Counted from the first letter of the stretch, positions 21,820 to 30,065 are shown. The stretch: 32,307 bases of DNA from an uncultured Clostridia bacterium (GCA_934149155.1 CAKPDZ010000008.1:1-32307); one strand, 5' to 3'. The notes: generated by a model from the letters alone, not told the origin. Made by a program: numbers and translations.

Positions 21820-23985
21820 ATGAAGGTTGCTTTAGTTGGAAATCAAAATAGTGGTAAGACCACATTATTTAATTTATTGACTGGAATGAATGCCAAGATT
21901 GGCAATTGGCCAGGTGTTACTATTGAAAAGAAATCTGGGATTATAAAAAATCCGAAAAACAATGGAGTTGTATGTGAAATTACTGATTTGCCTGGAATTT
22001 ATTCTCTAAGTCCATATAGTGTGGAGGAGGAGGTTTCGAGAAGGTTTATTTTTGACGAGTCTCCAGATGTTATTGTTAATATTATTGATGCCAATTGTCT
22101 TGAAAGGAGTTTATATTTAACAACTCAATTGTTAGAACTTGATTGCAGAGTAATTGTTGTATTGAATATGGTTGATTTATTAGAGAAGAAAGGGCTTTCT
22201 ATAGATGAACATAAGCTGGAAATATTATTAGGGACAAGTGTTATTAAAGTTTCTGCTTTAAAGGGTGATGGTGTTGATGATCTATTAAAAGAAATTTTTA
22301 ATAAGCCTAGTTTTATCACAAAAATGAATAGTTTGTATATTTATGACGCTAAGTTAGAACAAGCGATTGTAGATGTTCAAAGCAATTTAATATTTAGTAA
22401 ACATAAAAGATTTGTTGCAGTTAAACTATTAGAAAATGACTTTAGATTTAACTCAAATGACCTTGAGATTTCAGATTCAAAGTTTAGCCAAATACAGAGA
22501 ATAAGAGATAATTTAGCTACAGAGTATGATACTGATCTAGAAGAGATAATTGCAACAGAAAGATATGATTTTATTGAACAAGTTAAACCTAAAGTTGTAC
22601 ATTGTATAGCTCAAGTAGATAATCTAATGTCTATGACAAGTATATCTGATAAACTTGATAGTATCTTTCTAAATAAATGGCTAGCAATTCCTATTTTTAT
22701 AGTTATAATGTTCTTAGTATATTATTTATCAGTAGGAGTAGTTGGGAAATTTACAGTAGACTTTATAGGAGATATAGTAGAAAAAGTCAAAGTAATTACT
22801 CAAATAACATTAGAAAAGATAGGGATAGCAAATTGGCTTGTTAGTTTGTTGGTAGATGGTATAATCTCAGGAGTTGGATCAGTTCTTGGTTTTGTTCCTC
22901 AATTGATGATATTATTTACATGTATTGCTATATTAGAAACAACAGGTTATATGTCAAGAATTGCACTTTTATTGGATAAGGTGTTTAGAAAAATAGGTTT
23001 AAATGGAAAGAGTCTTATACCATTTATAGTTGGGGCTGGCTGTAGTGTACCTGCAATTATGGGAACAAGAATAATAGAGAATCAAGATGAACGAGAGATG
23101 ACAACAATACTTACACCATTTATACCATGTAGTGCAAAACTACCAATAATAGTGCTGTTTTCAAGTTATTTCTTTAAACAAAATTCAGGGCTAGTTTCAG
23201 TTTCACTATATTTTTTATCTGTAATGATAATAATAGCAAGTGCAATAGTAATGAAAAAATTTATATATAAAGATACTAGTAGTACATATATTTCAGAACT
23301 TCCTGAATATAAAATTCCTAATATTAAATATGTGGCAAGAGATGTATGGGAAAAGACTATTGCATTTTTTAAAAGAGCTGGGAGTGTAATACTTGTTTGT
23401 TCGATTGTGATATGGTTTTTGTTATCATTTTCAATAAAATTAGAATATGGAATAGATATTGAAAACAGCATATTAGCAACGATTGGAAAAACTATATCAT
23501 GGATTTTTTATCCAATACTTGGAGCAAATAGTTGGGGAGCGACCGTTTCTGCAATACAAGGATTAGTGGCCAAAGAACAAGTAATTTCTTCGATGTCAGT
23601 AATTGCAGGATTGTCTGAAACTGCTGAGAGTGGAAATCAAATTTTAAATTCACAGATATTCGACTTTTTTAAACCTTCATCAGCATATGCGTTTATGGTA
23701 TTTAATTTGTTTAGTGCGCCATGTTTTGGAGCGATTGGAGCTATGAGAAAAGAATTAGGGAGTACTATTAAAACAGGAAAAGTTGTAATATTTCAAATTA
23801 CATTGGCATGGTGTTTGGCTGTACTGATTAATCAATTAGGTATTAATTTAATAGCAATTGTTGTAATTACTTTAGCGATTGTAGAAATTGTTAAAAAAGT
23901 AAAAAAATCTAAACAAAATATCAAAAGAGGATGTCAATATTGTCCATATTGTCAGGATTGCCAAAGTACACATAATATGGTATAA
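21820..23985 (+). CDS. feoB: Ferrous iron transporter FeoB with CX2CX2CX2C tail
   Basis: 721 aa from ATG 21820 (CAGGAGGT just upstream). An in-frame GTG at 21766 would add 18 residues read from the repeat block and is rejected. G domain: GNQNSGKT (7-14), DLPGIYSLSPYS, NMVD and SALKGDG; then the helical GDI-like region, and a polytopic membrane part from ~285 with the gate motifs (GAGCSVPAIMGTRIIENQDE, PFIPCSAKLPI, SWGATVSAIQGLVAKEQVIS). Role: GTP-dependent Fe2+ import across the cytoplasmic membrane, important for anaerobes. The cytosolic tail carries Cys705, 708, 711 and 714 (GCQYCPYCQDCQ), a possible Fe-S or metal site. No separate feoC follows. Confidence 0.95.
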   Translation: MKVALVGNQNSGKTTLFNLLTGMNAKIGNWPGVTIEKKSGIIKNPKNNGVVCEITDLPGIYSLSPYSVEEEVSRRFIFDESPDVIVNIIDANCLERSLYLTTQLLELDCRVIVVLNMVDLLEKKGLSIDEHKLEILLGTSVIKVSALKGDGVDDLLKEIFNKPSFITKMNSLYIYDAKLEQAIVDVQSNLIFSKHKRFVAVKLLENDFRFNSNDLEISDSKFSQIQRIRDNLATEYDTDLEEIIATERYDFIEQVKPKVVHCIAQVDNLMSMTSISDKLDSIFLNKWLAIPIFIVIMFLVYYLSVGVVGKFTVDFIGDIVEKVKVITQITLEKIGIANWLVSLLVDGIISGVGSVLGFVPQLMILFTCIAILETTGYMSRIALLLDKVFRKIGLNGKSLIPFIVGAGCSVPAIMGTRIIENQDEREMTTILTPFIPCSAKLPIIVLFSSYFFKQNSGLVSVSLYFLSVMIIIASAIVMKKFIYKDTSSTYISELPEYKIPNIKYVARDVWEKTIAFFKRAGSVILVCSIVIWFLLSFSIKLEYGIDIENSILATIGKTISWIFYPILGANSWGATVSAIQGLVAKEQVISSMSVIAGLSETAESGNQILNSQIFDFFKPSSAYAFMVFNLFSAPCFGAIGAMRKELGSTIKTGKVVIFQITLAWCLAVLINQLGINLIAIVVITLAIVEIVKKVKKSKQNIKRGCQYCPYCQDCQSTHNMV

Positions 23986-23986
23986 T
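23958..23986 (+). promoter_or_regulatory. Promoter inside the feoB 3' end for the rRNA methyltransferase gene
   Basis: TTGCCA (23958-23963), 17-base spacer, TATAAT (23981-23986), overlapping the last feoB codons. No terminator follows feoB. Confidence 0.6.
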
Positions 23987-24044
23987 ATGCCTACATGGTC
24001 AAAGACTTATTTAAATAAAAATATAAAATGGAGTGTAGTTTAAA

Positions 24045-24935
24045 ATGAAAAAACAAATACCAGATTTTTTAACGAAAATATTAATAGAACAATATGGAGA
24101 AGAAATAACTAAACAAATAATAGAAGGATATGCAAAGCAAAGATATGTAACCTTGCGTGCAAATAAAATAAAAACAACGGTAGAAGATATAAAACAACAG
24201 TTGGAAAATAATAATATAAAATATAAAGAAGTAGACTGGTATAAAGAAGCCTTAATAATAGAAAATGTAAGAGAAGACGAAATAAGAAAAATGCAAATGT
24301 ATCAAAACGGAGAAATATATTTACAGAGTCTATCATCAATGTTACCACCAATTGTATTAGAGCCAAAATCAGGAGAAAACATATTAGATATGGCAGCAGC
24401 ACCAGGAGGAAAGACGACTCAAATTGCTACAATGACAGAGAATAAAGCTTTTATAACAGCTTGTGAGAAGAATAAAATAAGGGCAGAAAGATTGAAATAT
24501 AATTTACAAAAGCAAGGTGCAACTTGTGTAAATATTATGACAGAAGATGCAAGACAATTAAGTGATTATTTTTCATTTGATAAGATATTACTAGATGCAC
24601 CATGTAGTGGAAGTGGAACAGAAAATGTATTTGATGATAGATTTTCTAAAGAATTAATACAAAGATCATGCAAGACACAAGAAACATTGCTAAAAAAAGC
24701 AATTAATATATTAAAACCAGGAGGAGAAATGATATATTCTACTTGTTCTATATTAAAACAAGAAAATGAAGAGATATTAAATAAAGTTTTGAGAAAAGGA
24801 AAAATAGAAATAGTTCCAATAAAATTGGATAGAGAAATCCCAACTTTACCTGCAAAAGTTGAAGGTACTATATGTGTTTTACCAACTGAATTATATGAAG
24901 GATTTTTTGTTGCAAAAATAAAAAAAATCAAATAA
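24045..24935 (+). CDS. RsmB/RsmF-type RNA cytosine-C5 methyltransferase (NOL1/NOP2/Sun family)
   Basis: 296 aa, RBS TGGAGTG before ATG 24045. SAM-binding NILDMAAAPGGKTTQIATM; catalytic PCSG (Cys187 in LLDAPCSGSGTEN) and the second family cysteine Cys234 in YSTCSILKQENEE; N-terminal RYVTLRANKIK resembles the family's RxNxLK. Role: SAM-dependent m5C modification of 16S rRNA. It is short: the N-terminal NusB-like domain of RsmB and the C-terminal PUA-like domain of RsmF are both absent, so which rRNA position it modifies cannot be read. Transcribed from a promoter inside feoB. Confidence 0.88.
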   Translation: MKKQIPDFLTKILIEQYGEEITKQIIEGYAKQRYVTLRANKIKTTVEDIKQQLENNNIKYKEVDWYKEALIIENVREDEIRKMQMYQNGEIYLQSLSSMLPPIVLEPKSGENILDMAAAPGGKTTQIATMTENKAFITACEKNKIRAERLKYNLQKQGATCVNIMTEDARQLSDYFSFDKILLDAPCSGSGTENVFDDRFSKELIQRSCKTQETLLKKAINILKPGGEMIYSTCSILKQENEEILNKVLRKGKIEIVPIKLDREIPTLPAKVEGTICVLPTELYEGFFVAKIKKIK

Positions 24936-24939
24936 CCGT

Positions 24940-24968
24940 TTGACAAATTTGTGAAAAAATTATATAAT
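24940..24968 (+). promoter_or_regulatory. Consensus sigma-A promoter for the MATE-kinase gene
   Basis: TTGACA (24940-24945), 17-base spacer, TATAAT (24963-24968): perfect match at both hexamers. Confidence 0.85.
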
Positions 24969-25024
24969 AGTCAAGTTGGCAAAATGCCCAAAAATAATAA
25001 AAAGATAAAAGAAGGGAGAAAAGA

Positions 25025-27022
25025 ATGGAACAAGAAGAAAACATATTAGGAAAAGAAAAAATAGGAAAACTAATCAGAAAATTCTCAATTCCTTGTATAA
25101 TATCTATGTTGGTAAACTCGCTATATAATATAGTAGACCAGATATTTATAGGTCAAGGAGTAGGATATTTAGGAAATGGAGCTACAAATGTAGTATTCCC
25201 ACTAGTAATGATATGTTTAGCATTTTCATTAATGTTTGGAGATGGAGCATCAGCATATCTAAGCTTAAAATTAGGAGAAAAGAAAAAGAAAGAAGCAGAA
25301 GAAGGAATTGCAAATGGAATATTATTATCTGCAATAGTATCAATAATATTTGCAATAATAACATTTATATTTTTACCATTATTTTTGAAAATATTTGGAT
25401 GTACAGATAATTTAAAAGAATATGCAATGGCATATGGAAAAATAATTGCAATAGGATTCCCATTCTCTATGATAGGAACAACATTAAATTCTATTATTAG
25501 AGCAGATGGAAGTCCCAAATATTCAATGATAAGTATGGTAAGTGGAGCTATATTAAACACAATATTAGATCCAATATTCATATTTGTATTCCATAAAGGT
25601 GTAGAAGGAGCAGCCTTAGCAACAGTTATAAGTCAAATATTAACATTTGTATTAAATGTTGCCTATATAAAGAGATTCAAATCAATAAAATTATCAAAAG
25701 AAAGTTTTAAATTAAAAGCAAATGTATGTAAAAAAGTTTCAGCATTAGGAATAAGTAGTTTTATTACACAAATGAGTATAGTATGTGTTATGACAGCTGA
25801 AAACAATTTGCTTGGAAAATACGGAGCAGAAAGCAAATTTGGAGCAGAAATACCAATAACAGTATTAGGAATAGTAATGAAAATAAGCCAAATACTAAAT
25901 AGTATAATAATTGGTATAGCAGCAGGAAGCCAACCAATATTTGGATACAATTACGGGGCAAGAAAATATGACAGAGTAAAACAAACTTTAAAAATTGTAT
26001 TAGGCTCAAGTGTAGTAATAAGTACAATAGCATTTATATTATTCCAAACAATACCAGACAAATTAATATTAATATTTGGTAGTGGTGATGAAAATTACAT
26101 GGAATTTGCATGTTTAGCATTTAGAACATATTTAATGCTTACAATAGTAAATGGTGTACAAATTCCATCAGGAATATTCTTCCAAGCGATTGGAAAAAGT
26201 ACAAAAAGTGCAATATTATCACTTTCAAGACAGATTGTTATATTGATTCCATCAATGATAATATTAAGCCATATATTTGGAATTATGGGTGTATTAAGTG
26301 CAGGACCAGTAGCGGATGGATTAGCATTTATTTTAGCAGCAATATTCTTAATAAAAGAAGTTAAAGGATTAAAAGCAAATGGAAATGTTAGTGAAGTTAT
26401 AAAAGAAGAAATAAAGACAAATAGTACAACTGATAAACAAATAGTAATTACAATTTCTAGAGAGTATGGTTCAGGTGGAAGATATATAGGAAGATTAATT
26501 GCAGACAAATTAGGAATAAAATTATATGATAAAGAATTTGTTGTAAAATTAGCAGAAGAAACAGGTTTAGCAGAAGAATATATTGAAAGCAATGAACAAA
26601 AAAGAGATGCATTATCAATACTTAATAATGGATATTATGCAGGTTTAAATAATTCTGATGACTTATTTATAAAAGAATCTGAATTAATAAAAGAAGTTGC
26701 AGAAAAAGAATCTTGTGTAATTGTAGGAAGATGTGCAGATTTTATATTAAAAGATAAAGAAAATGTTATTAGTGTTTTTGTTGCTAGTAGCATGGAAGAT
26801 AAAATTAAGAGAGCAACTGAATTCTATAATTTAGATAAAGCAAAAGCAGAAAAAGAAATAAATAGAATAAATAAATTAAGAGCAAATCATTATAAATATT
26901 ATACAGAAAAAGAATGGAAAGATCCTTCTAATTATGATATTTGTATTAATAGTGATTCAATTGGTGTAGAGAATGCAGCAAATCTAATTTGTGAAATTGT
27001 AAAAGAACATCAAGCAGTATAA
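25025..27022 (+). CDS. MATE-family transporter fused to a cytidylate-kinase-like domain
   Basis: 665 aa, RBS AAGGGAG before ATG 25025. Residues ~1-455 are a MATE (MOP superfamily) efflux protein with twelve membrane segments: GKLIRKFSIPCIISMLVNSL, NIVDQIFIGQGVGYLGNGAT, and the second half starting KVSALGISSFITQMSIVCVM with GSQPIFGYNYGARKYDRV. After a linker (~456-471), residues 472-665 match the cytidylate-kinase-like family: QIVITISREYGSGGRYIGRL (glycine-rich loop), IADKLGIKLYDKEFV, VIVGRCADFIL, and the lid region NKLRANHYKYYTEKEWKDPS. The kinase-like part would be cytosolic. MATE proteins export cationic compounds using Na+ or H+; what the attached domain phosphorylates or senses is unknown. 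There is no stop between the domains, so this is one polypeptide. Confidence 0.88.
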   Translation: MEQEENILGKEKIGKLIRKFSIPCIISMLVNSLYNIVDQIFIGQGVGYLGNGATNVVFPLVMICLAFSLMFGDGASAYLSLKLGEKKKKEAEEGIANGILLSAIVSIIFAIITFIFLPLFLKIFGCTDNLKEYAMAYGKIIAIGFPFSMIGTTLNSIIRADGSPKYSMISMVSGAILNTILDPIFIFVFHKGVEGAALATVISQILTFVLNVAYIKRFKSIKLSKESFKLKANVCKKVSALGISSFITQMSIVCVMTAENNLLGKYGAESKFGAEIPITVLGIVMKISQILNSIIIGIAAGSQPIFGYNYGARKYDRVKQTLKIVLGSSVVISTIAFILFQTIPDKLILIFGSGDENYMEFACLAFRTYLMLTIVNGVQIPSGIFFQAIGKSTKSAILSLSRQIVILIPSMIILSHIFGIMGVLSAGPVADGLAFILAAIFLIKEVKGLKANGNVSEVIKEEIKTNSTTDKQIVITISREYGSGGRYIGRLIADKLGIKLYDKEFVVKLAEETGLAEEYIESNEQKRDALSILNNGYYAGLNNSDDLFIKESELIKEVAEKESCVIVGRCADFILKDKENVISVFVASSMEDKIKRATEFYNLDKAKAEKEINRINKLRANHYKYYTEKEWKDPSNYDICINSDSIGVENAANLICEIVKEHQAV

Positions 27023-27025
27023 AAA

Positions 27026-27057
27026 TAAAAATGGGGTTGAATAACAACCTCATTTTT
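27026..27057. terminator. Terminator shared by the converging MATE and tsaC genes
   Basis: AAAAATGGGGTTG and CAACCTCATTTTT pair around a short loop, T-rich on both strands, so it can work in both directions. Confidence 0.8.
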
Positions 27058-27062
27058 GGTCT

Positions 27063-27686
27063 TTAATATATAACTGAATTTATTTCATCAATTGATATTG
27101 AACCCTGTCTTAAAATATAAGGAACGCCATCAACAACTTTAACAATAGTAGAAGCAAGACCAATTTTGCTAGGACCATCATCAATAAAACAATCAACATT
27201 TCCGTCAAAATCTTTTATTATATCTTTTAAATTAGTTCCACTTGGCTTTCCGGAAATATTAGCACTAGGAGTAGCAATTGGAACACCAGCATAATTTATT
27301 AAATTTAAGGCAATATTATTTGCAGGCATACGAATTCCAATAGTATCAGAGCCAGCAGTTAAAACATCAGGAACAATTTTCTTTTTCTTTAAAATAATAG
27401 TTAAAGGACCAGGAAAGAACTTTTTTATTATAGCATATTCTATATCTGTAATGTCTTTTGCAACACTTTCAATCATGTCAATACTATTAACTAAAAGACT
27501 TATAGGTTTATTTAGAGGTCTTTGTTTTGCTTCATATATTTTTTTAATAGCATCTTTATCTAATCCATTAGCTCCAATACCATAAACTGTTTCTGTTGGA
27601 AATATTACTAAACCACCGTTTTTTATGATTTGGGCAGGTTCGATTAATTTTGTATAATCTGTATTATTTTTTAAATCTAAGTACAT
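27063..27686 (-). CDS. tsaC: L-threonylcarbamoyladenylate synthase (TsaC/Sua5/YrdC)
   Basis: 207 aa; RBS AGAAGG before the ATG at 27686. YrdC fold motifs: GGLVIFPTETVYGIGANGLD, YEAKQRPLNKPISLLV (KRP/KPI nucleotide-binding), FFPGPLTIILKKK, TIGIRMPANNIALNLI, PIATPSANISGKPSGT and RQGSI near the end. Role: makes threonylcarbamoyl-AMP from Thr, bicarbonate and ATP for t6A37 modification of ANN-decoding tRNAs. Length fits the short TsaC-like form without the Sua5 C-terminal domain. The only plus-oriented neighbour on its 5' side is divergently transcribed. Confidence 0.93.
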   Translation of the reverse strand: MYLDLKNNTDYTKLIEPAQIIKNGGLVIFPTETVYGIGANGLDKDAIKKIYEAKQRPLNKPISLLVNSIDMIESVAKDITDIEYAIIKKFFPGPLTIILKKKKIVPDVLTAGSDTIGIRMPANNIALNLINYAGVPIATPSANISGKPSGTNLKDIIKDFDGNVDCFIDDGPSKIGLASTIVKVVDGVPYILRQGSISIDEINSVIY

Positions 27687-27712
27687 TTCAATCCTTCTTT
27701 CTTACCACAAAT

Positions 27713-27741
27713 ATTATACTCTCGAAAGCTTAGAAAATCAA
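27713..27741 (-). promoter_or_regulatory. Promoter of tsaC
   Basis: On the minus strand: TTGATT (27741-27736), 17-base spacer, TATAAT (27718-27713). Confidence 0.6.
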
Positions 27742-27746
27742 TAGAT

Positions 27747-27775
27747 TTGAACTTTTTAGTAGAATATGGTATAAT
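27747..27775 (+). promoter_or_regulatory. Promoter of the 27800 gene
   Basis: TTGAAC (27747-27752), 17-base spacer, TATAAT (27770-27775). Divergent from and close to the tsaC promoter. Confidence 0.65.
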
Positions 27776-27799
27776 ATAGATATGAGTGAGGTGGAGAGA

Positions 27800-28297
27800 A
27801 TGAGTGAATTAGAGAATAATTTAATTGAAAAAGTGAAAATTTTAATTTTATATGGAGATAGACCTGTTGATGGAGCGGATAAAGATGGAAAAGTAGAAAG
27901 AATATTTAGGGATGAGGATGATACAGCACATTATTTTTATATAAAAGAATTTTTGCAATCTCATATGAAAGATGAAAAAGAAGTACAAGAGATTCTGGAA
28001 AAGAGAAATGACGTAAACAGTGTGTTTTATGAAATTCAAAAATTAGGACATATTGTATTTGCAGAGAATAGTTCAACACCAGATTATAAGTCAGGAATAT
28101 TTTATTTACCTAAAGAAATCTCTGATAAACAGAGAAAGTCATTAAGAACACTACAAGAACAATTAGAAAAAGAAGATTATAATCTTTTGGCATTTATGAA
28201 CCTTCATAGAGATGAAGAGGGAATATTAAAAGGTAGCCAGAAGCATGGTTCTGCAAAAGTTTTAGATGAATTTGTAAAAGAGGAAGAACAAAGATAA
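27800..28297 (+). CDS. Hypothetical acidic cytosolic protein, 165 aa
   Basis: Start chosen at ATG 27800, preceded by GAGGTGGAG; the upstream in-frame ATG 27782 lies only 6 bases after the -10 and would hardly be in the transcript. The sequence begins MSELENNLIEKVKILILYGD and continues RPVDGADKDGKVERIFRDED; later FAENSSTPDYKSGIFYLPKE, LRTLQEQLEKEDYNLLAFMN and HGSAKVLDEFVKEEE. Highly charged, no signal or membrane segment. I do not recognise a family. It is a single-gene unit closed by a strong terminator. Confidence 0.7.
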   Translation: MSELENNLIEKVKILILYGDRPVDGADKDGKVERIFRDEDDTAHYFYIKEFLQSHMKDEKEVQEILEKRNDVNSVFYEIQKLGHIVFAENSSTPDYKSGIFYLPKEISDKQRKSLRTLQEQLEKEDYNLLAFMNLHRDEEGILKGSQKHGSAKVLDEFVKEEEQR

Positions 28298-28334
28298 GTT
28301 GGTATTTTTTAATAATGTAGTATATAAAATATAA

Positions 28335-28371
28335 AGAAAGGTAGTAGATTTTTTATCTATTACCTTTTTGA
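28335..28371. terminator. Bidirectional terminator between the 27800 gene and cotJC
   Basis: AAAGGTAGTAGAT and ATCTATTACCTTT form a 13-bp stem (one G-T pairing) with T-runs on both strands. Confidence 0.85.
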
Positions 28372-28372
28372 C

Positions 28373-28999
28373 TTATTGGTAATTACAATCATTTTGTTGC
28401 ATATCTAAGCAACTACCATCATTCATATAAAATTTCTTTTCTGCCAGTTTATCTTGAACTCCTCTTAAAGCTTCGCCAAATCTTTGGAAGTGAACAACTT
28501 CTCTTTCACGTAAGAATCGAAGCGGGTCTACTACATCTGGATTATCTCTACATAAATCTATTAACTTTTCATAAGTGGCACGTGCCTTTTGTTCAGCAGC
28601 TAAGTCCTCTTGAAGATTAGCTATAGCATCTCCTTTGCAAGCTAAACAATTAGCGTCAAATGGAACTCCTGCAGCTGATTGTGGATATACATCTACACCA
28701 TGGTCTGTATAATATGCACTTAGACCTGCTGCTTCGATTTCTTCAATTGAGGCATTTTTGGTTAATTGATGAACAATAGTACCAACCATTTCTAAATGGG
28801 CTAATTCTTCAGTACCGATATCATTTAAAATAGCTTTAGCCTTTTGGTCAGGCATCCCAAATCTTTGAGATAAATATCTAAGAGAGGCTGCAAGTTCGCC
28901 GTCTGGACCTCCATATTGGCTAATAATAACTTTTGCAAGACGTGGGTCTGAGCATTTTATATTAATTGGATATTCTAAAACTTTATTATAAGTCCACAT
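28373..28999 (-). CDS. cotJC: Spore coat protein CotJC (manganese-catalase family)
   Basis: 208 aa. Ferritin-like di-metal fold: GGPDGELAASLRYLSQRF (first Glu ligand), GTEELAHLEMVGTIVH (ExxH pair), EDLAAEQKARATYEKL (third Glu) and REREVVHFQRFGEAL (second ExxH). All six metal ligands appear present. Role: coat component of spores, related to Mn catalase, possibly protecting spores from peroxide. Third gene of cotJABC, starting one base after the cotJB stop (…TTTAAATG-type junction). Expected mother-cell expression during sporulation. Confidence 0.95.
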   Translation of the reverse strand: MWTYNKVLEYPINIKCSDPRLAKVIISQYGGPDGELAASLRYLSQRFGMPDQKAKAILNDIGTEELAHLEMVGTIVHQLTKNASIEEIEAAGLSAYYTDHGVDVYPQSAAGVPFDANCLACKGDAIANLQEDLAAEQKARATYEKLIDLCRDNPDVVDPLRFLREREVVHFQRFGEALRGVQDKLAEKKFYMNDGSCLDMQQNDCNYQ

Positions 29000-29359
29000 T
29001 TAAACAATTCCTCCTTCCCAAGGCCATGGTTCTTCAAGCCATCTCCATTTGTTGCAAGGAAATTGGATTGTTAAAGGACCATAAACTTTTTGATATTTGT
29101 CAGTTAATTCTCTGTAATCTTTGCAATATTTTCTGTGTAGGCAAAGAGCTTTTTCATCATCTGGATGAGTGTCTAAATAAAGACCTAATTCAATTATAGC
29201 AAAATTTAAGCATTTGATATTTTGCAACATTTCTTCTCTAGTTGCTCTACAGTCATCATTAGAAGACATGTTCATAGTGTTTGCTGTCATTGTAGGCATA
29301 GAATTCATAGTGTTCATATTGCCCATACAATTGCAGTTTCTATTTGTATCATTCATCAT
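29000..29359 (-). CDS. cotJB: Spore coat protein CotJB with Asn/Met-rich N-terminal extension
   Basis: 119 aa. Core: ATREEMLQNIKCLNFAIIEL, LYLDTHPDDEKALCLHRKYC, YGPLTIQFPC and the ending WRWLEEPWPWEGG, typical of CotJB. The first ~36 residues (NRNCNCMGNMNTMNSMPTMT and TANTMNMSSND) are an extension rich in Met, Asn and Thr, longer than in the Bacillus protein (usually under 90 aa). ATG overlaps the cotJA stop as TAATG, so translation is coupled. Confidence 0.9.
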   Translation of the reverse strand: MMNDTNRNCNCMGNMNTMNSMPTMTANTMNMSSNDDCRATREEMLQNIKCLNFAIIELGLYLDTHPDDEKALCLHRKYCKDYRELTDKYQKVYGPLTIQFPCNKWRWLEEPWPWEGGIV

Positions 29360-29724
29360 TATTTATTACACCCCTCTCTGATAGTATTTGTTGCTTCTAA
29401 GAATTCGTTAACTCTCATTGATTGGCAAGGCATATAAGGACTGACTAATTCAGGGAAGATAGTTCCCATTTTTAAACCAACACAAGGTTTAAAAGTTTTA
29501 TCCATGTATTGCCAAGGAACATAGCTTTGAGCTAACATTGGGTTTTCTGGAAAAACACTCATTTCATATTCTTCATCGAATCCACATTCACATTCGTCTG
29601 CAACATTCATTTCATAATTACAAGGACAAACATCATTACATTTGTCTTCAAGCGTGCTATTAGCAGTATTGCAACATGCATTATTATTCATGCAACGGCA
29701 TTTTTGATATCTACGCGTAAACAT
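29359..29724 (-). CDS. cotJA: Spore coat-associated protein CotJA, cysteine-rich form
   Basis: 121 aa, RBS AAAGGAGG before the ATG at 29724. C-terminal half is the CotJA core: MLAQSYVPWQYMDKTFKPCV, GLKMGTIFPELVSPYMPCQS. The N-terminal half is unusual, with many Cys (CRCMNNNACC, CNDVCPC, ECECGFDEE) suited to disulfide cross-linking in the coat. First gene of the operon. On the minus strand upstream a CATATTAT (29763-29756) fits the CATAnnnT -10 of sigma-E promoters, but no good -35 was found. Confidence 0.9.
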   Translation of the reverse strand: MFTRRYQKCRCMNNNACCNTANSTLEDKCNDVCPCNYEMNVADECECGFDEEYEMSVFPENPMLAQSYVPWQYMDKTFKPCVGLKMGTIFPELVSPYMPCQSMRVNEFLEATNTIREGCNK

Positions 29725-29802
29725 ATTAATCCTCCTTTTCTTGATTGTATATTACATAATATGACAAAAATAAAAAAATGTTAAAATTTTTTAGAAAAAG
29801 TA

Positions 29803-29831
29803 TTGACAATTAAAAATAAATGGGTTATACT
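29803..29831 (+). promoter_or_regulatory. Promoter of the tRNA pair
   Basis: TTGACA (29803-29808), 17-base spacer, TATACT (29826-29831), 36 bases before the first tRNA. Confidence 0.75.
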
Positions 29832-29866
29832 AAGAACTGCGTTGAGCAATAAAAAAAATATTATAT

Positions 29867-29943
29867 GCTCCTATAGCTCAGTTGGTTAGAGCAACCGGCT
29901 CATAACCGGTAGGTCCTAGGTTCAAGTCCTAGTGGGAGCACCA
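29867..29943 (+). tRNA. tRNA with CAU anticodon (Met or Ile2)
   Basis: 77 bases including encoded CCA. Acceptor stem GCTCCTA / TGGGAGC, D-arm TAGCTCAGTTGGTTAGAGC, anticodon arm ACCGG-CTCATAA-CCGGT, T-arm CCTAG-GTTCAAG-CTAG with discriminator A. Not the initiator (G1-C72 is paired and the three G-C anticodon-stem pairs are absent). C4-G69 and C5-G68 are features associated with lysidine-modified tRNA-Ile2, so Ile(AUA) decoding is possible; elongator Met is the alternative. Confidence 0.92.
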
Positions 29944-29972
29944 TTTTTTTTATTACATAAGTAATAAAAAAA
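29944..29972. other. Inverted repeat between the two tRNAs
   Basis: TTTTTTTATTAC, ATAA, GTAATAAAAAAA. AT-only stem that may help processing or partial termination. Confidence 0.5.
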
Positions 29973-29975
29973 TTT

Positions 29976-30061
29976 GGACAGGTGGCCGAGTGGCTAAAGG
30001 CGGCAGACTGTAAATCTGTTCTCATACGAGTACGAAGGTTCGAATCCTTCCCTGTCCACCA
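29976..30061 (+). tRNA. tRNA-Tyr (GTA anticodon)
   Basis: 86 bases with encoded CCA and a long variable arm (class II). Acceptor GGACAGG / CCTGTCC, D-arm TGGCCGAGTGGCTAAAGGC, anticodon arm CAGA-CTGTAAA-TCTG, T-arm AAGG-TTCGAAT-CCTT. GTA plus the long variable loop identify bacterial tRNA-Tyr. Confidence 0.95.
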
Positions 30062-30065
30062 TATC

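Noticed and set aside
25153..25581. Long minus-strand ORFs opposite the MATE, mutL and cohesin genes
   Set aside because: They are antisense shadows of strongly AT-biased coding sequence, with low-complexity Leu/Ile/Phe-rich translations and no RBS.
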